NCBI RefSeq assembly: GCF_005250615.1
Contig: NZ_SULM01000003.1
Location: 310,001 to 374,000 of the forward strand
Direction: 5' to 3'
Source: Pseudomonas rhizoryzae
GTDB taxonomy: Bacteria > Pseudomonadota > Gammaproteobacteria > Pseudomonadales > Pseudomonadaceae
Length of the DNA: 64,000 nt
The notes under the pieces are model-generated. The model was given only the letters and a program-made list of their open reading frames with translations, ran no database searches and was not told the DNA's origin. Of this stretch, positions 19,017 to 26,919 are shown piece by piece (the first letter of the stretch is position 1; the number at the start of each line of letters is the position of its first letter). The translations under genes were made by a program, and so were the position numbers.

Positions 19017-19631
19017 CTAGCGCATCTCACGCTCGGTGACCGAAAGACTGGATCGGAAACTGTCGCGGGCGAACATACGATCCATGTAGTCCTGCAACGG
19101 CTTGGCCGCCCGGGGCAGTTCGATGCCCAGGCGCGGCAGTCGCCACAGGAGGGGAAGCAGGCAACAGTCCACCAGGGAAAAGTCGTCGCTCAGGAAGAAG
19201 GGCTTCTCCGCGAAGATCGGCGCGACGCCGGTCAGGCTTTCCCGCAGTTCCTTGCGCGCAACCGCCAGGTCGGCGCCCGGTGCCGCCTGCAGGATGCTGT
19301 CTGCCAGGGTGCACCAGTCGCGCCCGATGCGGTGCATCAGCAGCCGTGATTGGCCGCGACTGACCGGATAGGCCGGCAACAGCGGCGGATGCGGATAGCG
19401 CTCTTCCAGGTACTCCATGAGCACCTCGGTACCATAGAGCACCAGATCGCGATCCATCAGCGTCGGCACGGTGCCATAGGGATTGTGCTCGGCCAGTTGC
19501 CGCGGGCACTCGCCACGGCGCACGGCGACCAGGTCGCACTCGACGCTCTTTTCCGCCAGGATCAGACGGATTCTGTGGCTGTAGTGATCCTCTGGATCAT
19601 GGAAACAGGTCAGGCGGGTTATGGCGCCCAT
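19017..19631 (-). CDS. sspA: Stringent starvation protein A
   Basis: A 204-residue glutathione-S-transferase-fold protein. The N-terminal thioredoxin-like part ('[22 protein letters not shown]') and helical C-terminal part ('[10 protein letters not shown]') match SspA, an RNA-polymerase-binding regulator that works with MvaT/AlgQ-type factors in pseudomonads and is not a GST enzyme. The surface sequence '[10 protein letters not shown]' fits the conserved Pro-rich pocket. It would normally be cotranscribed after petABC; here a 220-bp repeat element separates petC from it. Confidence 0.95.
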   Translation of the reverse strand: MGAITRLTCFHDPEDHYSHRIRLILAEKSVECDLVAVRRGECPRQLAEHNPYGTVPTLMDRDLVLYGTEVLMEYLEERYPHPPLLPAYPVSRGQSRLLMHRIGRDWCTLADSILQAAPGADLAVARKELRESLTGVAPIFAEKPFFLSDDFSLVDCCLLPLLWRLPRLGIELPRAAKPLQDYMDRMFARDSFRSSLSVTEREMR

Positions 19632-19698
19632 GGGTCCCTCCCCCGGCGGGGGCGAAGCTGTAAAAGGGGATTATCTCGCACCTTGCCATCCGACACCT

Positions 19699-19918
19699 AG
19701 GCTTTGTCTGAAAACTGCCTGCGCATCGGTGATGCTGCGTTAAAAATCAGCTGGATCGCCAGTCCGATCGGAATGCTCATTTACAATTTGTAAACTCGCT
19801 CGCGAGCCCGGTCCGCTTCCTCGCTGATTTGATTCGCTGGCGCTCACCCTTCGGCTGTTACTCCCGTGGGTCGTTGCGCCTTGCCTCACCTTCGCTCGGC
19901 GACTTTTCAGACAAGCCT
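19699..19918 (+). repeat. MITE-like intergenic element, copy 1
   Basis: The element begins AGGCTTTGTCTGAAAA (19699-19714) and ends with the near-exact inverse TTTTCAGACAAGCCT (19904-19918), giving 15-16-bp terminal inverted repeats. Inside, TGCGCATCGG and GCGTTAAAAAT precede GGAATGCTCAT and the hairpin TTTAC-AATTT-GTAAA (19780-19794). The same internal blocks occur at 41831-41994 (inverted) and partly at 63895-64000. It starts 5 bp past the petC stop and ends up to 67 bp before the sspA start. No coding capacity is visible; together with its flanks it fills the 292-bp gap. Confidence 0.75.
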
Positions 19919-19923
19919 TCGCC

Positions 19924-20592
19924 TCATTGCTCATCGTCGGGCAATCGCCGCCAGAATTCGCGCTTGAGCCAGAAGGCCAGGCCGGCGAACAGCACCAGAT
20001 AGCCCAGCACCCAAGGCGCGAGACGCCAGGCCAGGCTACGCTCGGGGGCGGCCGAATAGTTCAGATAGGCCACCAGATCGTCAACCGTGCGGGCGAATTG
20101 CTCGGCGGTCTGGATGCCGCTGCCCGGCTCCAGCCGCAGCACGCAGCGCCCCTGGCTGCAGTCGCGCAGTTGGCGCCCGCGCAGGGCAGCCAGGACGTCC
20201 GGCATGCGGGTACCGGGTGCCATGAGGTTATCCACGCCGAGGGGACGGCCAGGCGCCACATAGAAGTCCTGCAGGAAGGCACGCAGCCAGGCGTCGCCCC
20301 GCACCGCGGCGATGAGGGTGAGGTCGGGCGGCACGCTGCCGAAGGCGCGGCGGGCATCCTCGGCCTTGAGCAGGCTGAGCATGGGCGCGCTGGGGGTGCG
20401 TCCGGGCGCCCAGCGCGCGAGATCCAGGTGGAGATCCCGGGCGACGCGGTCGAAACGTTGGTACTCCTGGCCATGACAGGCCAGGCAGTAGCGGCCGAAG
20501 GTGATGGCGCCCGCCTGGGGATCGCCCCGCTCGGCCGCGACGGCCAGGCCGGCGCAGAGCAGCAGGAGGCTCGCCAGCCACCAGCGCCTCAA
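19924..20592 (-). CDS. petC: Cytochrome c1 (bc1 complex)
   Basis: A 222-residue c-type cytochrome. It has a signal peptide (about 1-20), heme motif Cys36-x-x-Cys39-His40, the c1-type 'PPDLT' (88-92), Met130 in 'TRMPD' as likely sixth ligand, and a C-terminal membrane anchor (about 191-209) followed by basic residues. It carries electrons from the Rieske centre to soluble cytochrome c. It is shorter than the roughly 260-residue pseudomonad c1 I know. The start is a TTG whose T overlaps the petB stop (TTGA), with GGAG about 9 bases upstream. Confidence 0.92.
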   Translation of the reverse strand: MRRWWLASLLLLCAGLAVAAERGDPQAGAITFGRYCLACHGQEYQRFDRVARDLHLDLARWAPGRTPSAPMLSLLKAEDARRAFGSVPPDLTLIAAVRGDAWLRAFLQDFYVAPGRPLGVDNLMAPGTRMPDVLAALRGRQLRDCSQGRCVLRLEPGSGIQTAEQFARTVDDLVAYLNYSAAPERSLAWRLAPWVLGYLVLFAGLAFWLKREFWRRLPDDEQ

Positions 20593-21782
20593 AACCGGGA
20601 CTCCGGCAGCGTTCGCGGGCGACCGAGGCGGCTGTACCAGGGCATGCCCAGCAGGCTGGCGAAATACACGCCAGCGGCCAGCCGGGCCAGCAGCAGACGT
20701 TCATCGGTAAGGGCCACCACACCCAGTACCCCCAGGGCGGCAAAGGCCAGGCAACCAGCGTACAGCCCCAGCCGCGCCGGCCAGGCCTTGTGACGCACCG
20801 AGCGGACCGCGCTGCGATCCAGCCAGGGCAACACGAACAACAGGGCGATGGCCAGGGCCGCCAGGCCCAGCCCACCGGCCTTGCTCGGTACCGCGCGCAG
20901 CAAGGCATAGAAGGGCGCCAGGTACCAGGGCGGGGCGATGTGCGCGGGGGTGACCAGCGGATTGGCCACCTGCTGATTGGCCGGCTCCAGCACCAGACCG
21001 CCCAGGGACGGTGCCAGCAGCACCACACCGACAAAGACCAGCAGGAAGACGGCCAGGCCGCAGAGATCCTTGACGGTCAGGTAGGGATGGAAAGGCACCC
21101 CGGCCGCGCCACTCAGATCACAATCATCGCCCTCGGGATTGTTCGAGCCGGTCTGGCGCAGGGCAATGACATGCAGGGTCACCAGCATGAGCAGCAACAG
21201 GGGCAGCCCGACCACATGCAGGGCCTGGAAGCGGCGCAGGCTGGCATCGGACAGCACCACCCCGCCGCGCAGCAGGTCGGCCAGGGTCGGGCCGATCAGG
21301 GGCACGGCCTCGACGGCGCTGAGGGACACCTGGGCGCCCCAGTAGGACAGTTGTCCCCAGGGCAGCAGATAGCCGAAGAAGGCCTGGGCCAGCAGCAATA
21401 CGTAGAGCAGCACGCCGAAGCTCCAGACCAGCTCGCGCGGGGCGCGGTAGGAGCCGTACAGCAGGCCCCGCAGCATATGCAGATAGAGGCAGACGAACAG
21501 CGCCGAAGCACCCACGGCGTGCAGATAGCGGATCAGCCAGCCGAAGGGCACCTCGCGCATGAACAACTGCACCGAGGCAAAGGCGCCCTCGACGGTCGGC
21601 TCGTAACCGAACAGCAGCCAGAGCCCGGTCAGTACCTGCAGCGCCAGGATAAAGAGCAGCAGGGAGCCGAACAGATAGAAGCCGTTGAGATTGCGGGGCA
21701 CCCGGTAGTCGCTGATGTGCCGGCGCCAGAAGGCGCGCAGTGGCAGGCGGCGCTCCAGCCAGTCGCGCTCGCGGTCTTTCAC
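20589..21782 (-). CDS. petB: Cytochrome b (bc1 complex)
   Basis: A 397-residue membrane protein with about eight transmembrane helices. Heme ligands are His88 and His102 on one helix and His189 and His204 on another. The quinol-site motif PEWY reads Pro284-Pro-Trp-Tyr287. 'GSNNPEGDD' follows helix D as in relatives. The start is a GTG overlapping the petA stop (GTGA). Compared with typical pseudomonad cytochrome b the sequence is divergent, especially in the N-terminal 35 residues and the last 90, though all ligands are kept, so it should be functional. Confidence 0.94.
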   Translation of the reverse strand: MKDRERDWLERRLPLRAFWRRHISDYRVPRNLNGFYLFGSLLLFILALQVLTGLWLLFGYEPTVEGAFASVQLFMREVPFGWLIRYLHAVGASALFVCLYLHMLRGLLYGSYRAPRELVWSFGVLLYVLLLAQAFFGYLLPWGQLSYWGAQVSLSAVEAVPLIGPTLADLLRGGVVLSDASLRRFQALHVVGLPLLLLMLVTLHVIALRQTGSNNPEGDDCDLSGAAGVPFHPYLTVKDLCGLAVFLLVFVGVVLLAPSLGGLVLEPANQQVANPLVTPAHIAPPWYLAPFYALLRAVPSKAGGLGLAALAIALLFVLPWLDRSAVRSVRHKAWPARLGLYAGCLAFAALGVLGVVALTDERLLLARLAAGVYFASLLGMPWYSRLGRPRTLPESRF

Positions 21783-22351
21783 GCCGCCCCCTCCCCGTCA
21801 CTGCCGATTACCAGCAGGTTCTCGCCTTTGAAGTGATAGGGAGGCACGGCCAGATTCAGGGGTGCTGGCTGATCGCGATAGACGCGCCCGGCGAGATCGA
21901 AATGGGAGCCATGGCAGGGGCAGAGATAGCCTTTGTTCGTCGCGGCGGTGTCCAGCGAGGGAATACAGCCCAGGTGGGTGCAGATGGCGGTGACCACGAA
22001 GATGTCCGGCCGCCGCGATCTCAGCCGTGGATCGACATAGGGCGGCTGGCTGGATTCCTTGGAGTCTGGATCGGCGAGGCCGGCCTGGTCGGCCAGCAGG
22101 TGCGCCTGATCCGCCGCGCTGCGCCGCAGCACGCAGACCGGCTGTCCCCGCCACTGCACCGTGAGCTGTTCGTCTTCGCGCAAGGCGGAGAGATCGACCT
22201 GCACCGGTTCCGCCGCCACCTGCGCCGAGCGACTGGGCCGCAGGGCGCAGACGAAGGGCACGCTGCCCGCCACCAAGCCCAGGCCGCCAACGGCGGAGGT
22301 GGTGGCGATCAGCAGGCGGCGGCGCTGGGCATCGGGCGCATCGTCGGTCAC
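21779..22351 (-). CDS. petA: Rieske iron-sulfur subunit (bc1 complex)
   Basis: A 190-residue Rieske protein. A twin-arginine signal ('RRRLLIATTSAVGG', about 10-34) doubles as the membrane anchor. The [2Fe-2S] ligands are Cys124, His126, Cys144 and His147, with disulfide Cys129-Cys146 ('CTHLGC' and 'CPCHGSH'). I set the start at a GTG (22349-22351) that overlaps the murB stop as GTGA; the open frame upstream of it only shadows murB. This makes murB and petABC-sspAB one coupled transcript, an unusual arrangement. Confidence 0.93.
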   Translation of the reverse strand: MTDDAPDAQRRRLLIATTSAVGGLGLVAGSVPFVCALRPSRSAQVAAEPVQVDLSALREDEQLTVQWRGQPVCVLRRSAADQAHLLADQAGLADPDSKESSQPPYVDPRLRSRRPDIFVVTAICTHLGCIPSLDTAATNKGYLCPCHGSHFDLAGRVYRDQPAPLNLAVPPYHFKGENLLVIGSDGEGAA

Positions 22352-23370
22352 GTCAGGGTTCCCGGCTCCATCTCCAGCATCACGCCGAAGCGCTCCCGCA
22401 CCGAGGCGCGGATGCGTTCCGCCAGGGCCAGGACATCTCGGCTGCTGGCGCCGCCGAAGTTGACCAGCACCAGCGCCTGGTCGGCATGCACCCCGACGGC
22501 GCCTTCGCGATAACCGCGCCAACCGGCCTGGTCGATCAGCCAGCCGGCGGCCAGCTTGACCGAGCCATCGGCCTGAGGATAGGTCGGCAGCCCCGGATGG
22601 CCTTCCTTGAGTGCGGCAGCGGCGGCGGCGGTGACCACCGGATTCTTGAAAAAGCTGCCGGCATTGCCCAGTACCGCGGGATCGGGCAGCTTGCTGCGGC
22701 GGATGGCGCAGATCGCCGCGCTGACGGCCGCGGGTGTCGGTTGCGCGACGCCGGCCTCGGCCAGCGCCTGGCGCACCGGACCGTAGTCCAGCACCAGGTG
22801 CGGCTGGCGACTCAGATGAAAGCGCACCCGCAGCACGATCCAGCGCCCGGCTTCGGCCTTGAAGCGGCTCTCACGATAGGCGAAGGCGCAGTCCTCCGGC
22901 GCGAGGTCCTGGAGCTCGCCGCTGTGGCGGTCGAGCACCGTCACCCCGGCGCACCTGTCCTTCAGCTCGACGCCATAGGCGCCGATGTTCTGGATCGGCG
23001 AGGCGCCCACGGTGCCCGGGATCAGGCTGAGGTTTTCCAGCCCGTACCAGCCGTTGGCCAGGGTGGTCATGACGAAGGGATGCCAGGGTTCGCCGGCTTC
23101 GGCTTCCACCAGCAGGGCGTCGCCCTCTTCCGCCAGCAGGCGGATGCCGCGCGAGGTTAGCCGCAGCACCAGGCCCTCGACCCGTTCGGGCAGGACCAGG
23201 TTGCTGCCGCCACCCAGTACCCGTAGCGGCACGCTCAGCTCACGGGCCAACGCCAAGGCCTCCTGGACCTCGGCGTCGCTGGCGGCTTCCAGGTAACGAT
23301 CGGCTTCGGCGACCAGGCCGAAGGTGTTGAGTCCTTGTAGCGGGACCCGCTGTTGCAGCTCAGCGACCAT
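22348..23370 (-). CDS. murB: UDP-N-acetylenolpyruvoylglucosamine reductase
   Basis: A 340-residue FAD enzyme that makes UDP-MurNAc for peptidoglycan. FAD-binding 'VLGGGSNLVLPE', 'ENLSLIPGTVGASPIQNIGAYGVE' and the catalytic Ser region 'GNAGSFFKNP' are clear, and the length fits the type I family. I chose the ATG at 23370 ('MVAELQQRVPL'), inside the 3' end of the preceding phosphatase gene (11-bp overlap); a longer reading begins within that gene. It couples to petA by GTGA. Confidence 0.95.
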   Translation of the reverse strand: MVAELQQRVPLQGLNTFGLVAEADRYLEAASDAEVQEALALARELSVPLRVLGGGSNLVLPERVEGLVLRLTSRGIRLLAEEGDALLVEAEAGEPWHPFVMTTLANGWYGLENLSLIPGTVGASPIQNIGAYGVELKDRCAGVTVLDRHSGELQDLAPEDCAFAYRESRFKAEAGRWIVLRVRFHLSRQPHLVLDYGPVRQALAEAGVAQPTPAAVSAAICAIRRSKLPDPAVLGNAGSFFKNPVVTAAAAAALKEGHPGLPTYPQADGSVKLAAGWLIDQAGWRGYREGAVGVHADQALVLVNFGGASSRDVLALAERIRASVRERFGVMLEMEPGTLT

Positions 23371-23833
23371 GACGGGCAGCCACCTCGGCGACCAGGCCGT
23401 CACAGGCGCTTTCGAGCAGGTCGAGCACCCGCTCGAAACCGGCCGCGCCGCCGTAATAGGGATCGGGCACCTCGTCCACCGCCAGGCCCTGACGGGCCAG
23501 GAACAGCTCCGGTGCCGCGCCCTCGGCAGGACGCAACTGCTCCAGCCAGCCGAGGTTTTCGTGATCCATGGCCAGGATCAGGTCGAAGCGCTGGAAGTCC
23601 TCGGCCGTGACCTGGCGTGCGCGCAGGCCACTGATGTCATAACCGCGTCCAGCGGCGGCCTGGATGGCACGGGAATCCGGCGCCTTGCCGCGGTGCCAGT
23701 CACCGGTGCCAGCCGAATCCAGCTCTACCGCCTCGGCCAAACCAGCGGCTTCGAGCTTGTGTCTCAGGATGCCTTCGGCGGTGGGCGAGCGGCAGATGTT
23801 GCCCATGCAGACGAACAGGATGCGCAGGGTCAT
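23360..23833 (-). CDS. Low-molecular-weight protein-tyrosine phosphatase
   Basis: A 157-residue phosphatase with the P-loop Cys9-x5-Arg15 ('VCMGNICRSPT') and the general-acid loop 'DPYYGG'. Such enzymes often regulate exopolysaccharide tyrosine kinases, but no kinase gene is near; the locus kdsB-ptp-murB is conserved in pseudomonads. It starts immediately after the kdsB stop (contiguous at 23833/23834) and overlaps murB. Confidence 0.93.
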   Translation of the reverse strand: MTLRILFVCMGNICRSPTAEGILRHKLEAAGLAEAVELDSAGTGDWHRGKAPDSRAIQAAAGRGYDISGLRARQVTAEDFQRFDLILAMDHENLGWLEQLRPAEGAAPELFLARQGLAVDEVPDPYYGGAAGFERVLDLLESACDGLVAEVAARHGR

Positions 23834-24598
23834 CTAGGCTCCTAGCAGGCGCCGCACGCGCTCGAGGTCTTCGGCGGTGTCCACCCCAGCCTGGGGCGCT
23901 TCCAGGGCGTCGGCGACATGGATGCGCACACCGTGCCAGAGGGCGCGCAACTGCTCCAGGGCCTCGGTCTCTTCCAGGGCACAGGGGCCCCAGCCGACGA
24001 AATCGGCGAGAAAGCCCGCGCGATAGGCGTAGATGCCGATGTGGCGACGATAGGGAAAGCCCTGGGGCAGTTGCGAGCGGTCGCCGGCAAAGGCATTGCG
24101 CGCCCAGGGCAGCGGTGCCCGGCTGAAGGTCAGCGCCAGGCCGTTCACGTCGGTGGTCACCTTGACCACGTTGGGATTGAACAGGCTGTCGACCTCGTGG
24201 ATGGGCTCGGCCAGGGTGGCCACGCCCGCCTCGGGGTGGGCGGCGAGATTGGTCGCCACCTGATCGATCACCGCCGGTGGAATCAGGGGTTCGTCGCCCT
24301 GCACATTGACCACCAGGGCGTCGTCGGCCAGGCCGAGCAGCTCGGCCACCTCGGCCAGGCGATCGGTACCCGACGCATGGTCGGCGCGGGTCAGCAACAC
24401 CTGGGCGCCAAAGCCTTCGCAGGCGCGCAGGATGTCGTCGTGGTCGGTCGCCACCACTACCCGCTCGGCGCCACTGCGCCGGGCCTGCTCCCAGACGTGC
24501 TGGATCATCGGCTTGCCGGCGATGTCGAGCAGCGGCTTGTTGGGCAGCCGGGTACTGGCGAGTCGCGCCGGGATGACGACGGTGAAGGCGGTGCTCAT
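23834..24598 (-). CDS. kdsB: 3-deoxy-manno-octulosonate cytidylyltransferase
   Basis: A 254-residue nucleotidyltransferase that activates Kdo as CMP-Kdo for lipopolysaccharide. It shows '[17 protein letters not shown]' near the start, 'QGDEPLIPP' and '[20 protein letters not shown]'. Its start overlaps the end of the small ycaR-like gene by 4 bp (ATGA type), so the lipid A/Kdo genes are coupled. Confidence 0.96.
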   Translation of the reverse strand: MSTAFTVVIPARLASTRLPNKPLLDIAGKPMIQHVWEQARRSGAERVVVATDHDDILRACEGFGAQVLLTRADHASGTDRLAEVAELLGLADDALVVNVQGDEPLIPPAVIDQVATNLAAHPEAGVATLAEPIHEVDSLFNPNVVKVTTDVNGLALTFSRAPLPWARNAFAGDRSQLPQGFPYRRHIGIYAYRAGFLADFVGWGPCALEETEALEQLRALWHGVRIHVADALEAPQAGVDTAEDLERVRRLLGA

Positions 24599-24780
24599 TT
24601 ATCCAGGCGCTCGTCCGTGGTGATGATGCGCGCCTCGCTTTCCAGCATCACCGGGATGCCATCGCGAATCGGAAAGGCCAGACCGGCGGCCTTGCTGATG
24701 AGCTCGGTCTTGTCGTCGCTCAGGATCAGCGGGCTCTTGGTCAGGGGGCAGGCGAGGATGTCCAGCAGCTTGAGGTCCAT
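24595..24780 (-). CDS. ycaR: Trm112/YcaR-family small protein
   Basis: A 61-residue protein with the family start '[13 protein letters not shown]' and '[19 protein letters not shown]'. One Cys of the zinc-ribbon-like fold is present in 'LACPLTK'. Role unproven in bacteria; it is conserved between lpxK and kdsB. The ATG at 24780 gives the exact family length; a longer open frame exists upstream but overlaps the end of lpxK. Confidence 0.93.
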   Translation of the reverse strand: MDLKLLDILACPLTKSPLILSDDKTELISKAAGLAFPIRDGIPVMLESEARIITTDERLDK

Positions 24781-24794
24781 GGGCGAGGGTTCCG

Positions 24795-25802
24795 TCAGTG
24801 AGAATGTTCGGGCAGGAGGCGGTCGAGACGCCCATCCAGCCAGGCGACGAAGGCGGCCGAGGGCTGGGCGTCCACCGCCAGGTACCACCAGTCGGCGGCG
24901 GCGAAGGGCCGGCACTTGACCGCGTCCTTCTCGGTCATCACCAGCGGCAGGTCGGGCGTGAAGGCCAGGTCCGCGGCGCTGTAGGCGGCATGATCGGCGA
25001 AGGCATGGGGCAACGGCTGCCAGTGTAGTCCTTCGAGGGTGGCGAAGAAACGCCCGGGGTTGCCGATGCCGGCCAAGGCATGCAGGCGCTGCCCGGGCGG
25101 GAAGAAATCCAGGGGCTGGGCTTCGCCGCTGCGCAGGTTGATCAGGGCACTGGGGCTCAGGGTCAGGCCATAGCCACTGGGGGGGTCTTGGGTGGCGCCG
25201 TTATGGATCACGGCATCTACCTCAGCCAGGCGTTCCAGGGGTTCACGCAGGGGGCCCGCCGGCAGGCAGCGGCCATTGCCGAAGCCACGCGTCGCATCGA
25301 CCATGACCAGTTCCAGATCCCGCGCCAGGCGGTAGTGCTGCAGGCCGTCGTCGCTGAGAACCACATCGATCTGTTCCTCGGCGAGCAGGCGCTCGACGGC
25401 GCGGCCGCGGTCGGGATCTATCACCAAAGGAACGCCGGTGCGCTGCACGATGAGCAGCGGCTCGTCCCCGGCGCTGGCCGCGCTGTCGCTGGCCCGCACC
25501 CGCCAGGGCAGGCTCGGCGGCTGAGCGCCATAGCCGCGGCTGACCACGCCGACGGTGAGGCCACGGGCGCGCAGATGGCCGATCAGCCAGAGGATCATGG
25601 GCGTCTTGCCGGTGCCGCCGACGGTGAGATTACCCACCACGATGACCGGGACCGGCGCGCGATGGATGCTGCCCTGCCCCGCCAGGAAGCGTTGGCGCTT
25701 GCGCCGGGCGACCCGGCGATAGAGGGCTTCCAGCGGCGCCAGCAGGCGCAGGGCGGGATGGCCCTGATACCAGGCGCGGACCAGGCGGTCGCCCAGGCTC
25801 AC
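24795..25802 (-). CDS. lpxK: Tetraacyldisaccharide 4'-kinase LpxK
   Basis: A 335-residue membrane-associated kinase that phosphorylates the lipid A precursor at 4'. The P-loop '[11 protein letters not shown]' is at 57-67, after an amphipathic N-terminal helix, and '[15 protein letters not shown]' carries the conserved DDGxQ. It overlaps exbD by 4 bp and precedes ycaR by 14 bp, within exbB-exbD-lpxK-ycaR-kdsB. Confidence 0.96.
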   Translation of the reverse strand: MSLGDRLVRAWYQGHPALRLLAPLEALYRRVARRKRQRFLAGQGSIHRAPVPVIVVGNLTVGGTGKTPMILWLIGHLRARGLTVGVVSRGYGAQPPSLPWRVRASDSAASAGDEPLLIVQRTGVPLVIDPDRGRAVERLLAEEQIDVVLSDDGLQHYRLARDLELVMVDATRGFGNGRCLPAGPLREPLERLAEVDAVIHNGATQDPPSGYGLTLSPSALINLRSGEAQPLDFFPPGQRLHALAGIGNPGRFFATLEGLHWQPLPHAFADHAAYSAADLAFTPDLPLVMTEKDAVKCRPFAAADWWYLAVDAQPSAAFVAWLDGRLDRLLPEHSH

Positions 25803-26239
25803 GGGCGTTTCGCCTGGGCCTCGAGGGTGGTGATGCGCAGCTGGCTGAAGCCCAGCTTGCCGGCGGCGTCCATGGCCATGACCACCGATTGGTGGGTGGC
25901 GCGGCCATCGGCGGTGATCACCAGCGGCAGGCTGTTGTCGCCACCGGATTCACGCTGCAGGGCAGTGGTCAGGCCGGTCAGGTCGTTGCGCGCCAGGGTC
26001 TGGCCGTTCAGCGCCATCTGGCCATCGGCGGTGATGCTGATTTCCAGGGTCTTGCCCTGGTTGGCCGCCGCGGCGGCGCTGTCGGCCTCGGGCAATTCGA
26101 TCTTCAGTTGGCTGGGCCGGCTGAAGGTGGCGGTCACCACGAAGAACAGCAGCAGGACGAAGATGACGTCGATGAAGGACGCCAGGTTGATGTATACCTC
26201 TTCGCGAGCGGCGCCCCCGGCGCGACGACGGAATTTCAC
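25799..26239 (-). CDS. exbD: ExbD/TolR-family biopolymer transport protein
   Basis: A 146-residue protein with one N-terminal transmembrane helix ('[18 protein letters not shown]', about 22-39) carrying the Asp needed for proton coupling, and a periplasmic domain. With the adjacent ExbB it forms a proton-motive-force-driven stator. Position next to lpxK and comEC follows the pseudomonad exbD2 locus; whether it serves a TonB system or another partner is unclear. Overlaps exbB and lpxK by 4 bp each. Confidence 0.93.
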   Translation of the reverse strand: MKFRRRAGGAAREEVYINLASFIDVIFVLLLFFVVTATFSRPSQLKIELPEADSAAAAANQGKTLEISITADGQMALNGQTLARNDLTGLTTALQRESGGDNSLPLVITADGRATHQSVVMAMDAAGKLGFSQLRITTLEAQAKRP

Positions 26240-26871
26240 GCGGCGGCTCCTTCGCGGAATTCCACCTCGCGATCGCCGTGGATGATGTCCACCAGCTTGA
26301 CCGCTTCCTGCTCCATGCTCACCACCAACTCGTCCACCCGGCGCAGCAGGTAGCGATGGAAGAACACCGCGGGAATCGCCACCAGCAGGCCAGTGGCGGT
26401 GGTGACCAGCGCCTTGGAGATGCCGCCGGCGAGGATGGGCGCATTGGCCATGCCGTCGTTCATGAAGGCGCTGAAGATGTCGATCATGCCGAACACCGTA
26501 CCCAGCAGCCCCATCAGCGGTGCCAGGGCGGCGATGCTGCCCAGGGTATTGAGATAGCGCTCGAGGTCGTGCACCACCCGGCTACCGGCCTCCTCGATGG
26601 CCTCTTTCATGATGTCGCGGCCATGGCGGGAATTGGTCAGCCCTGCGGCGAGGATATCGCCCAGCGGCGAACCGGCGCGCAGCTCGCGCAGGCGTTCATT
26701 ATTGAGCTGCTTGTCCTGGATCCAGCGCCAGACCTGGGCGAGCAGGTCGGACGGCGCGACCCGGCTGCGTCTGAGGGTCCACAGCCGCTCGGCGATGATG
26801 GCCGTGGCCAGGATGGAACTGAGGATGATCGGCAGCATCATCCAGCCGCCTGCTTTGACCATTTCGAACAC
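26236..26871 (-). CDS. exbB: ExbB/TolQ-family proton channel protein
   Basis: A 211-residue MotA/TolQ/ExbB protein with three transmembrane segments (about 8-27, 104-130 and 150-172), the last two holding 'GLLGTVFGMI' and 'ALVTTATGLLVAIPAVFFH'. I set the start at GTG (26869-26871), with GGGGGT upstream, giving 'MFEMVKAGGWMM'; an ATG 11 codons earlier lies beyond that ribosome site. It is the first gene of the exbB-exbD-lpxK operon. Confidence 0.9.
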   Translation of the reverse strand: MFEMVKAGGWMMLPIILSSILATAIIAERLWTLRRSRVAPSDLLAQVWRWIQDKQLNNERLRELRAGSPLGDILAAGLTNSRHGRDIMKEAIEEAGSRVVHDLERYLNTLGSIAALAPLMGLLGTVFGMIDIFSAFMNDGMANAPILAGGISKALVTTATGLLVAIPAVFFHRYLLRRVDELVVSMEQEAVKLVDIIHGDREVEFREGAAA

Positions 26872-26919
26872 GAGACCGTTACCCCCGCCGCAAAATGCCG
26901 CCACTCTAGCACGAACGCT

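Noticed and set aside
19017-19631. Glutathione S-transferase enzyme
   Set aside because: The GST fold is present, but gene order with sspB and the sequence fit SspA, which binds RNA polymerase and lacks GST activity.
19740-19934. Small open frame inside the repeat element
   Set aside because: Lies within the inverted-repeat element and overlaps the petC stop; no ribosome site or conserved sequence.
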